Position numbers and translations under genes: made by a program | In this document: positions 13,782-20,646 of the stretch, one piece after another | How the letters are laid out: each line of letters begins with the position of its first letter | How positions within the stretch are numbered: position 1 is the stretch's first letter | Origin: Deltaproteobacteria bacterium | Lineage (GTDB): Bacteria > Desulfobacterota > Syntrophorhabdia > Syntrophorhabdales > Syntrophorhabdaceae | Direction of reading: 5' to 3' | Assembly (NCBI GenBank): GCA_003506795.1 | Contig: DNYO01000238.1 | Coordinates: 1-24,352 of the forward strand | DNA: 24,352 nt | The notes under the pieces: generated by a model | Databases searched by the model: none | The model's input: only the letters and a program-made list of their open reading frames with translations | What the model was told of the DNA's origin: nothing

Positions 13782-15386
13782 ATGCGCGTGTCTGAACACA
13801 ACCGGGACAATATCAAAACGGGGCCCCAGAATCAACCGGGGAAAGACCTTATCGTCTGCGAGCAGGCGCTTGGTACCTCCGAGCGGAAGCTCTCCTCCAT
13901 GCTGGAGCTGGGGCGCCTTATCGGCCTTGACCTCAACCTCGACGAAATGCTGATCCAGATAGCCTCGAAGGCCAAAGAGGTCATGGATGCCGACAGGTTC
14001 AACCTGCTGCTCTACGATCCTCTGACAGACGAGCTCTGGACCAATATGGTATTCGAGATCGAAGGCAGGAAGTTCCGCACACCTTCCCATGTGGGCCTCT
14101 CGGGATACTCCTTCCATACGGGGCAGACCATCAATGTCGAAGATGCTCATGAGGACCCCCGGTTCTTCCGCCACATCGATGAAGCGATAGGGTATACAAC
14201 GAAAAGCATGCTCTGCATGCCTTTTTTCAGCAGATCCGGGGCGACCCTCGGAGTGATCCAGCTCATCAACAAGCGCCAGGGAAGGTTCACCGCCGAAGAC
14301 GAGATGCTCCTCAGGATGTTCGCGAATCACGTCTCGGTGTTCATCGAGATCGCCCAGCTCCAGAAGGCCCGCATGGACACGCTGGAACAATCCCGCAAGG
14401 AACTCGAGCGGCTCAATGCGGCAAAGGGCAAGGCCCTCGATCACCTCTCCCACGAACTGAAGACACCGCTTGCCCTTATCCAGGGGTATCTCAGGATCCT
14501 CAAGAGAAAGATCGCCAAACAACCCGAGGGGGCGTCCGTACTCGGATACTTCGATGTCCTCAAACATTACATGGCAAGGCTTTTTGAAGTGCAGAAGGAA
14601 TGCGAAAGGATCATACTGGCCTATCGCGAGATCGAAGAAGAAAACCTCGTCGACGAACTCGAGCGGCTCTGGAAGAAGATCGAAGGCCTGGAGACGGACA
14701 TCCCCGTCGACACAAAAGAAGTCTGGAAAACCCTCAAGGAATACGTGGCCAATTACGTTCCCCCCGACAGCAGATCGAAGAGAACAATCCTCCTCTATCC
14801 GACGGTGCAGAAGGCCATTTCGGACACCCGCGACAATGCGCCCCACCGTGACATCGAATTCCGTCTTACCGGCGACGAGCACGTCTCGATCTTTATGGAC
14901 GTCGTGGTTGTCCGGGACATGCTCATGGGGCTTCTAAAAAATGCCGTGGAAAACACCCCTGACGGCGGCCTCGTCGAGGTATCCCTCGCGGGGGATGACA
15001 GGGATGTCATCATCGCCGTCAAAGATCGCGGGATCGGGATCACCGAGCAAAACAGGGAACATGTCTTCGAGGGCTTTTTCCATACCCAGGACACGGATCT
15101 CTACGGTTCCAGGAACGTTTACGATTTCGGCGCGGGGGGAAAGGGACTCGACCTTTTCCAGATGAAGGTCTACGGCCGGCGTTTCGGTTTCGGGATCTCG
15201 ATGGAGAGTTCCCGGTGCGTCCATATTCCCACCGACAGGGATATCTGCCCGGGCAGGATCTCAGATTGCCCCCACGTATCAAGCCGCGAGGGTTGTCTTG
15301 CATCGGGCGGGACCACTTTTTGTTTGACTTTTCCCGTTGCGAAAGAATATCTTAGAACCGGTATTCGTAACGAGTCAGGTCCATAA
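13782..15386 (+). CDS. Soluble GAF-domain histidine kinase with cysteine-rich insertion
   Basis: 534 residues, no membrane segments. GAF domain about 40-192; HisKA about 205-275 with SHELKTPL (His 224); HATPase about 375-520 (N-box Asn 387, KDRGIGI, GGKGLDLFQMK). A roughly 100-residue helical stretch with several acidic clusters (about 265-365) separates the two kinase parts, longer than usual. Between the ATP-lid region and the last strand (SGGTTFCLTF) is an insertion with Cys 479, 489, 496 and 505, plus Cys 514 in the strand: possible metal, Fe-S or redox site. Two genes downstream, a sensorless kinase and a receiver protein, probably share its pathway. The GAF ligand is unknown. Confidence 0.88.
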   Translation: MRVSEHNRDNIKTGPQNQPGKDLIVCEQALGTSERKLSSMLELGRLIGLDLNLDEMLIQIASKAKEVMDADRFNLLLYDPLTDELWTNMVFEIEGRKFRTPSHVGLSGYSFHTGQTINVEDAHEDPRFFRHIDEAIGYTTKSMLCMPFFSRSGATLGVIQLINKRQGRFTAEDEMLLRMFANHVSVFIEIAQLQKARMDTLEQSRKELERLNAAKGKALDHLSHELKTPLALIQGYLRILKRKIAKQPEGASVLGYFDVLKHYMARLFEVQKECERIILAYREIEEENLVDELERLWKKIEGLETDIPVDTKEVWKTLKEYVANYVPPDSRSKRTILLYPTVQKAISDTRDNAPHRDIEFRLTGDEHVSIFMDVVVVRDMLMGLLKNAVENTPDGGLVEVSLAGDDRDVIIAVKDRGIGITEQNREHVFEGFFHTQDTDLYGSRNVYDFGAGGKGLDLFQMKVYGRRFGFGISMESSRCVHIPTDRDICPGRISDCPHVSSREGCLASGGTTFCLTFPVAKEYLRTGIRNESGP

Positions 15387-15399
15387 TTAAGGTTGATAT

Positions 15400-16134
15400 A
15401 TGACCCGAAAAGACCCCCTGGTTGACCTGTTGATCCATGACCTTACCGGTCCTTTGTCGATCGTACTGGCAAGCGTCAACAGCCTGCTGAACAAGGAGGA
15501 CAAGCTCGGGCCGTACAATGAATATCAGAAGGATACTCTGAAAAGGGCGCAGCGCAACGCCGAAAAGGCAAAAGCCCTCCTCCTCGAGATCATCGAGGTC
15601 TATCGCTCCGAGGAGGGACTCTTCAGAAAAGACCAGTTCCTTATCTCCGACGTCCTGAAGGAGGCACTCATCGATGCCGTGGAGGTCGTAGCTCCCGCCA
15701 TCGGCGAGGAACTCGCCAGGGCAGACGATGATTCCTTTGGCGAAGTCCTCGTCCGGAACGGAATTCTTATCGAAGTATGCGGAAGGTACGGCGAATCCTT
15801 TTTCACTCATGATCCGAAAAAGATCCGTCAGATTTTGAGGAACCTCATCTCCAACGCCCTCAAGTATCGAAAGTCCACGATGAAGCTAAAAATAGCGGGG
15901 GACCTCGACCTTGTGATCTCCGTGGAAGACGATGGCCAGGGAATCCCGGAAGAGAAGCAGGATTACATATTCAAACGCTTTTTTAACCTGAAGAACAAAA
16001 AAGGCGGGCCCGAAGGATTGGGCTTCGGCCTTTCATGTGTGAAAAACCTCGTCGAGAGGATGAGGGGGGAAATATCACTCAAAAGCGGAGAAGGCGCGGG
16101 TTCCTGCTTCACCGTACGCATTCCTCCTCTGTGA
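15400..16134 (+). CDS. Sensorless histidine kinase
   Basis: 244 residues, cytoplasmic. It starts almost directly with the dimerisation helix, phosphoacceptor His 13 in LLIHDLTGPLSI, and then a complete HATPase (RNLISNALKY N-box, VEDDGQGIPEE, GLGFGLSCVKNL, GAGSCFTVRIPP). A segment of about 35 residues between (about 105-140, acidic, with GEELARADDDS) is unlike standard kinases. There is no sensor domain, so its input must come from a partner, most simply the GAF kinase 13 bases upstream. An AAGG site precedes the ATG. It could act as a kinase, phosphatase or scaffold for the following receiver protein. Confidence 0.85.
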   Translation: MTRKDPLVDLLIHDLTGPLSIVLASVNSLLNKEDKLGPYNEYQKDTLKRAQRNAEKAKALLLEIIEVYRSEEGLFRKDQFLISDVLKEALIDAVEVVAPAIGEELARADDDSFGEVLVRNGILIEVCGRYGESFFTHDPKKIRQILRNLISNALKYRKSTMKLKIAGDLDLVISVEDDGQGIPEEKQDYIFKRFFNLKNKKGGPEGLGFGLSCVKNLVERMRGEISLKSGEGAGSCFTVRIPPL

Positions 16135-16165
16135 TATCGGAACTATAAAATAAAAGGAGGCTATA

Positions 16166-16654
16166 ATGACAGAATCAATTCTGAACGGAAAGAAAATACT
16201 CGCAGTCGATGATGAGCCCGATGTCCTCAAGGTACTCGAAGAAGAAATCATGGATGCTTGTCCGAATTGCACCTTTGATACCGCAACGAACTTTGAGTCC
16301 GCATCCGGGCTTCTTGAGTCAAAAGACTACGACATCGTAGTTCTCGACATCATGGGTGTGCGCGGCTTCGACCTTCTCGACAAGGCCGTCAAGAAAGACC
16401 TTAAAGTCGCCATGCTCACCGCTCATGCGCTCAGCCCCGAGGCCCTGAAGAAATCCTACGAGATGAAGGCCCGCGCTTACCTCCCTAAAGACAAGCTCGG
16501 CGAGATCGTCCCCTTCCTCGAAGACGTCCTCACACACGATTTCCAGTCCGGCTGGACACGTCTCTTCGAAAAACTGCACACCTTCTTCACGGAGAGGTTC
16601 GAATCCGATTGGGAAAAGAAAACCGGCCTGACCTGGAGAGAATGGACGAAATAA
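16166..16654 (+). CDS. Receiver-only response regulator with helical tail
   Basis: 162 residues behind a perfect AAGGAGG site. Receiver domain 8-122: acidic pair Asp 15/Asp 16, phosphoacceptor Asp 61 (VVLDIMG), Thr 85 and Lys 108. The remaining 40 residues are charged and aromatic (SGWTRLFEKLHTFF, SDWEKK, WREW) with no DNA-binding or enzymatic domain; they probably form helices for a protein contact. Last gene of the three-gene signalling module, 31 bases after the kinase and followed by a strong terminator hairpin. Output is likely by protein interaction or phosphotransfer; target unknown. Confidence 0.87.
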   Translation: MTESILNGKKILAVDDEPDVLKVLEEEIMDACPNCTFDTATNFESASGLLESKDYDIVVLDIMGVRGFDLLDKAVKKDLKVAMLTAHALSPEALKKSYEMKARAYLPKDKLGEIVPFLEDVLTHDFQSGWTRLFEKLHTFFTERFESDWEKKTGLTWREWTK

Positions 16655-16721
16655 AACTGTCCAAAAAATCAGGGCAACCACCCGGATGAAAGGTCCTTGT
16701 AGACCTGCCCCTGTGAATGGC

Positions 16722-16766
16722 AATAGGTCCTATAGGTCGAATATGACTTATAGGACCTATTTTTTA
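16722..16766 (+). terminator. Rho-independent terminator / dispersed hairpin repeat
   Basis: AATAGGTCCTATAGGTC pairs with GACTTATAGGACCTATT: a 17-bp stem with a single G-U pair and a 6-base loop, followed directly by six Ts. It ends the three-gene signalling module. The arm is nearly identical to the hairpin at 1940-1968, so this appears to be a repeated element used as a terminator. Confidence 0.82.
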
Positions 16767-16867
16767 TAACGCTGCAACCCGAAACCCGGAAACTGAAAAT
16801 CCCTTTACGTCATTCCGGCGAAGTTGCAGTCTTTTGTGTTTGCCAGAAATCTGAAACCATTCCTCAT

Positions 16868-16896
16868 TTGATTTGCTCCACCATTTGGTGTAGATT
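16868..16896 (+). promoter_or_regulatory. Candidate sigma-70 promoter of trpS
   Basis: TTGATT (16868-16873), exactly 17 bp, TAGATT (16891-16896); each hexamer matches consensus at four of six. The predicted leader is about 47 bases and includes GGAGG just before the trpS ATG. Confidence 0.45.
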
Positions 16897-16949
16897 AAAC
16901 ACGATAAAAATCACGGAAAAAGAGGCTGTCGGGTCTTTATGGAGGATAG

Positions 16950-17933
16950 ATGAAGCGGATCTTCAGCGGCATACAGCCCACGGGCGAGATACATCTTGGC
17001 AACTATGTCGGCGCCATCAGAAACTGGGTTTACCTGCAGGATGAGTATGACTGCATATTCAGTGTCGTCGATTACCATGCCATAACCATAGAATATCCCG
17101 CCGAGGAGATGAAGAAGCGCACCCTCGATACGGCTGTCATCCTCCTCGCCTGCGGTCTCACACCGGAAAAATCCAATATTTTCGTTCAGTCCCACGTCCC
17201 GGAGCATACCGAGCTCGCCTGGATTTTTAATACAGTCACCCCCATCGGCGAGGTCGAACGGATGACGCAGTTCAAGGACAAGGCCAGGCAGCACCGGGCG
17301 AACATCAACATGGGTCTCATGGACTATCCCGTCCTCCAGGCCGCGGACATTCTCCTCTATAAAGCGGGCTACGTTCCTGTTGGCGAAGACCAGGTGCAGC
17401 ACATAGAGCTCTGCCGGGAAGTCGCCCGGAAATTCAACGCACGCTTCTCGCCCATATTTCCCGAACCCGAGGAACTGCTCTCCCTGGCACCCAGGATACT
17501 GGGTGTCGACGGTCAGTCAAAGATGTCGAAGAGCCTTGGCAATTATATCGGCATACTGGAGGAAGAGGGGGACGTGTGGGAAAAACTCCGGACGGCGGTG
17601 ACGGACGTGAGCCGGGTGCGCAGAAAAGATCCCGGCAACCCGGAGGTGTGCAACATTTACACCATTCACCGGGCTTTTTCCGACAACAGCATGCTTATCG
17701 AGATCGATAAAGGGTGCACGACTGCCGGTATCGGCTGTATCGACTGCAAGAAGATGCTTTTCGAAAACCTGAAGAAGGAATTGGAGCCCATCCGTCTCAA
17801 GGCGGCGGAATTGCAAGGGAACATGGATTATGTCATTGACGTCCTCGCACAGGGGGCGGCTGCGTGTAAGAAGACGGCGACTGCTACGATGGATGAGGTT
17901 CGCCGGACAATGGGTCTTTATATTCCCGGTTAG
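16950..17933 (+). CDS. trpS: Tryptophanyl-tRNA synthetase
   Basis: 327 residues, the usual bacterial length. Class I synthetase with the HIGH-equivalent GEIHLGNY (His 15) and KMSKS (about residues 191-195, followed by LGNYIG). Also typical are QSHVPEH, MGLMDYPVLQAADILLY (amino-acid pocket) and PVGEDQ. It charges tRNA-Trp in the cytoplasm. GGAGG lies 4 bases before the ATG. It stands alone with its own promoter, flanked by an upstream terminator and a downstream promoter. Confidence 0.97.
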   Translation: MKRIFSGIQPTGEIHLGNYVGAIRNWVYLQDEYDCIFSVVDYHAITIEYPAEEMKKRTLDTAVILLACGLTPEKSNIFVQSHVPEHTELAWIFNTVTPIGEVERMTQFKDKARQHRANINMGLMDYPVLQAADILLYKAGYVPVGEDQVQHIELCREVARKFNARFSPIFPEPEELLSLAPRILGVDGQSKMSKSLGNYIGILEEEGDVWEKLRTAVTDVSRVRRKDPGNPEVCNIYTIHRAFSDNSMLIEIDKGCTTAGIGCIDCKKMLFENLKKELEPIRLKAAELQGNMDYVIDVLAQGAAACKKTATATMDEVRRTMGLYIPG

Positions 17934-17959
17934 TTTTCCTCAATAGGGCTTTTCACTGG

Positions 17960-17988
17960 TTGACATTTTGAGTGTGTGCCTTTAATAT
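17960..17988 (+). promoter_or_regulatory. Sigma-70 promoter of the ftsB-heptose cluster
   Basis: A perfect TTGACA (17960-17965), 17 bp, TAATAT (17983-17988). The predicted transcript start is about 17995, three bases before the ATG at 17998, so the mRNA may be nearly leaderless. Confidence 0.65.
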
Positions 17989-17997
17989 AAAGAAAGC

Positions 17998-18276
17998 ATG
18001 GCAGATAATCCCGTAAAGCGATACGGATTTATAGTCTTTCTCTCAACCATTTTCTTTCACCTTATTCTCATGGACGGTGGAATATACGACCTTTTGAAGG
18101 TCAAACTGAAAACCAGAACCGCAAAATTATCTATCATGCAGATGGAAGATGACAATGCGACACTCTCCCGGGAGCTTCGAAGGATCCGGGAGGACGACCG
18201 CTACCTCGAAGAGATGGTAAGAAAGAAATATGGCTTCGTGAGAGAAGGGGAAAAGGTGTACAGGGTTGAACCATGA
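17998..18276 (+). CDS. FtsB/DivIC-like septum formation protein
   Basis: 92 residues, a typical FtsB size. A single membrane segment at about 10-26, a coiled-coil-prone segment (about 38-70, with MEDDNATLSRELRRI) and the conserved end KKYGFVREGEKVYRV, matching the LG-hydrophobic-x-GE-x-hydrophobic pattern of FtsB/DivIC. In cell division it bridges FtsL and FtsQ at the septum. No Shine-Dalgarno precedes the ATG; the frame is closed by TAA at 17983, so no earlier start is possible. Its stop overlaps the next start (ATGA). Confidence 0.75.
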   Translation: MADNPVKRYGFIVFLSTIFFHLILMDGGIYDLLKVKLKTRTAKLSIMQMEDDNATLSRELRRIREDDRYLEEMVRKKYGFVREGEKVYRVEP

Positions 18277-19148
18277 AATACGAAGGGACAATTTACAGAC
18301 CGCCAAGCGAGGCGGATAGTCTTATCCTCCAGATCACCATCGGGTGTTCCCACAACAAATGTACTTTCTGCGGGTCTTTTAAAGATAAGAAATTTCGTGT
18401 GCGGACCTTCGAGGAGATCGCCGAGGACGTCAAGGAAGCGAAGCAGTACGCGCGGTACATCAGAAAGGTCTTCCTCGCCGACGGCGATGCGTTGATCATT
18501 CCTCAGAAGAGGCTTTTGCCTATCGTACAGCTTGTCAGTGATGCCTTTCCGAAACTTGAACGCATAGGCGTTTACGGAAATACCAAATCCATCCTCAAGA
18601 AATCCGTCGAAGAGCTGAAGACTTTGAAAGAGCTTGGTGTGGGCATCGTCTATCTCGGTGTGGAGTCGGGCGATCAGGTCGTTCTCGACCGGGTCTGCAA
18701 GGGCACGGTGCTCGACAAAACGGCCGAGGCGGCACAACGGGTGAAAGACGCGGGCATGCTCCTTTCCGTCACGGTCCTTCTCGGGCTTGGCGGTGTCGAG
18801 CGAAGCAGGATCCACGCCGAAGAGACAGGCAAGTTCTTAAGCAGGATCCAGCCTGACTACGCCGGCGCCCTGAGCGTCATCGTGGTGCCCGGCACGGTCC
18901 TCGCCGATGAGATCAAGAAGGGCACGTTCGTGGTGCCCGATCCGTACATGCTCCTTGAGGAGTTGTACGTCATGATCGAGAACACTAATGTACAACATAC
19001 CTATTTCGCCTCGAACCATGCCTCGAACTACCTGCCGGTCAAGGCCTGGCTCCCTGAAGAGAAGGAAAAAACACTCAAGGCGATCCGCCATGTCCTTGAT
19101 GAGCGCGATCCCGCCATGCTGAGACCCGAATTCATGAGGGCTCTCTGA
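18273..19148 (+). CDS. Radical SAM protein with CX4CX2C cluster motif
   Basis: 291 residues. The [4Fe-4S] motif is GCSHNKCTFCG (Cys 25, 30, 33), spaced CX4CX2C instead of the usual CX3CX2C. This GCSHN-type variant is known in a COG1032-related subgroup. The radical SAM barrel continues with VFLADGDAL, RIGVYGNT, YLGVESGDQVVLDRV (GGE-like and S-adenosyl-contacting strand) and LLGLGG. No B12-binding or extra Fe-S domain is seen. The start overlaps the FtsB-like stop, and a thioesterase follows 2 bases after its stop. The substrate is unknown; the context is division and LPS core genes. Confidence 0.85.
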   Translation: MKYEGTIYRPPSEADSLILQITIGCSHNKCTFCGSFKDKKFRVRTFEEIAEDVKEAKQYARYIRKVFLADGDALIIPQKRLLPIVQLVSDAFPKLERIGVYGNTKSILKKSVEELKTLKELGVGIVYLGVESGDQVVLDRVCKGTVLDKTAEAAQRVKDAGMLLSVTVLLGLGGVERSRIHAEETGKFLSRIQPDYAGALSVIVVPGTVLADEIKKGTFVVPDPYMLLEELYVMIENTNVQHTYFASNHASNYLPVKAWLPEEKEKTLKAIRHVLDERDPAMLRPEFMRAL

Positions 19149-19150
19149 TC

Positions 19151-19591
19151 ATGAATGAAAGGACACGGGATCACGGTAAAGATGACGGGGAGTTTATCGA
19201 TATCCCGATACGTGTCAGGTATGCCGACACGGATCGAATGGGGATCGTTTACTACGGAAACTACCCGGCTTTTTTCGAGGTGGGGCGCAGTGAATACATG
19301 CGCCAGAAGGGCTACCCCTATCGGGACCTGGAGGCACTGGGCTATCACTTCGTCGTCGTCGGTCTCGAGGCAAAATATTACAATACGGCCACATACGACG
19401 ATATCCTGATCGTAAAAACGAGGGTGACGGAGATGAAATCCCGGGGCATCACCTTTCATTATGTTATAACGAGAGACGGAACCCTGGTCGTCGAAGGAAC
19501 GACAAAACATATCTGCGTCAACACGGACAAAAAACCCGTTACGATACCCCAGAAAGTCATAGAAATCTTCCGTGATGGCCCAGCCACATAA
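19151..19591 (+). CDS. YbgC/4HBT-type acyl-CoA thioesterase
   Basis: 146 residues, hotdog fold. The N-terminal catalytic block RYADTDRMGIVYYGNY carries the expected nucleophile-side Asp 28, followed by FFEVGRSEYMR, the usual second half of the active-site helix. The first 14 residues are a charged extension. Family members hydrolyse short or aromatic acyl-CoA or acyl-ACP thioesters; YbgC is linked to phospholipid metabolism and the Tol-Pal envelope system. The end overlaps the following glycosyltransferase start by 17 bases. The substrate is not predictable from sequence. Confidence 0.88.
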   Translation: MNERTRDHGKDDGEFIDIPIRVRYADTDRMGIVYYGNYPAFFEVGRSEYMRQKGYPYRDLEALGYHFVVVGLEAKYYNTATYDDILIVKTRVTEMKSRGITFHYVITRDGTLVVEGTTKHICVNTDKKPVTIPQKVIEIFRDGPAT

Positions 19592-20642
19592 TATCCTCAT
19601 CATTCGGCTGAGCTCGCTCGGGGACGTCCTTATGAGCGTACCGGCGGTAAGGGCCTTGAGGGAGCGTTTTCCTGACGCACACATCTCGTGGCTCGCCGAG
19701 GGTTCCGTGACGGGCATCCTTGCACACCAGGATTTCATCGATGAGGTAATCTTTTTCCCGCGCGCGGCCCTGACGAGGCACCTCAGGAAAGGACACCTTT
19801 CGACCACCGCGTACATCCTGAGAGACTTCCTGAAGAGTCTGCGCAAACGTGAATACGACTGGATCGTCGATCTTCACGGCATCGCCAAAAGTGTGGGGCT
19901 CATGATGATCGCCCGCGGAAAAAGAAGGATCGGTTTCGGCAAGACCTTTGCCAAGGACATGAGCCACATCTTCTACCAGGAACGCGTAAACGGATTTCAA
20001 AAGAGAATCCACAAGGTGGAGCGCAACATGCTGGCCGCCCGTCATCTGGGGTGGGCAGACGCAAGCCCGATACCCGAGGCGCCCCTTCTCGTGCATGAGA
20101 ACGCAAGAACGTACATAGACGATTTCCTTCGTTCTCACGATATCCGGCCACCCTTCTTCGCAGTGAACCCTTTTGCGAGCAAGGATTCCGCCTTCAAGCG
20201 ATGGCCTCTCGAACGATACGCCGACCTCATCGGGAGGATCAGGCGGGAGCGCATGGGGTCCGTTGTCATAATCTGGGGACCCGGCGAACGCGAAGAGGCC
20301 CAGAGGCTTGTGGCACTGGTCGGCGACAACGCACAGCTTGCCTGTCAGACGGACATCGCGCAGCTCTACGCCCTCCTTGCCAGGAGCAGCGTCTACATCG
20401 GGGGCGATACGGGAACCACCCATCTCGCTTCCGCCGCGAACGTCCCCGTCCTTACCATCTTCGGTCCCACCGATTTCATCGTCAACCGTCCTTATTCAAA
20501 AAACAGCGTCATTATAAGGAAGGATATCCCCTGCAGCCCCTGCAAGAAAAAGGACTGCAGGACGCGGGAGTGTCTCATGACCATATCGTCCGACGAGGTC
20601 TTCGAGGCACTCCGAAAGATTCCCCTGAAAGACGAGGCATGA
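19575..20642 (+). CDS. Glycosyltransferase family 9 (heptosyltransferase-like)
   Basis: 355 residues from ATG 19575 (codons GTG ATG make 19572 an alternative). N-terminal IIRLSSLGDVLMSVPAVRAL and C-terminal YIGGDTGTTHLASAANVPVLTIFGPT are the two signature regions of ADP-heptose:LPS heptosyltransferases. Near the C-terminus is a Cys motif, CSPCKKKDCRTREC (CX2CX4CX4C), also present in the second heptosyltransferase here and common in the family. It probably adds an inner-core heptose (WaaC-like or a third heptosyltransferase) at the cytoplasmic face of the inner membrane. Coupled to the upstream thioesterase by overlap. Confidence 0.88.
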   Translation: MAQPHNILIIRLSSLGDVLMSVPAVRALRERFPDAHISWLAEGSVTGILAHQDFIDEVIFFPRAALTRHLRKGHLSTTAYILRDFLKSLRKREYDWIVDLHGIAKSVGLMMIARGKRRIGFGKTFAKDMSHIFYQERVNGFQKRIHKVERNMLAARHLGWADASPIPEAPLLVHENARTYIDDFLRSHDIRPPFFAVNPFASKDSAFKRWPLERYADLIGRIRRERMGSVVIIWGPGEREEAQRLVALVGDNAQLACQTDIAQLYALLARSSVYIGGDTGTTHLASAANVPVLTIFGPTDFIVNRPYSKNSVIIRKDIPCSPCKKKDCRTRECLMTISSDEVFEALRKIPLKDEA

Positions 20643-20646
20643 AAAT

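Larger units (their letters stand above)
16655..16949 (+). other. Gene-free stretch between the signalling module and trpS
   Basis: 295 bases with no plausible gene. It holds a small inverted repeat (AGGTC-CTTGTA-GACCT, 16691-16706), the strong hairpin terminator at 16722-16766, and the trpS promoter. I looked for a T-box leader before trpS and found no T-box core sequence. Confidence 0.6.

Noticed and set aside
16655..16949. T-box leader for trpS
   Set aside because: No T-box core sequence and only a 47-base predicted leader after a plausible sigma-70 promoter.
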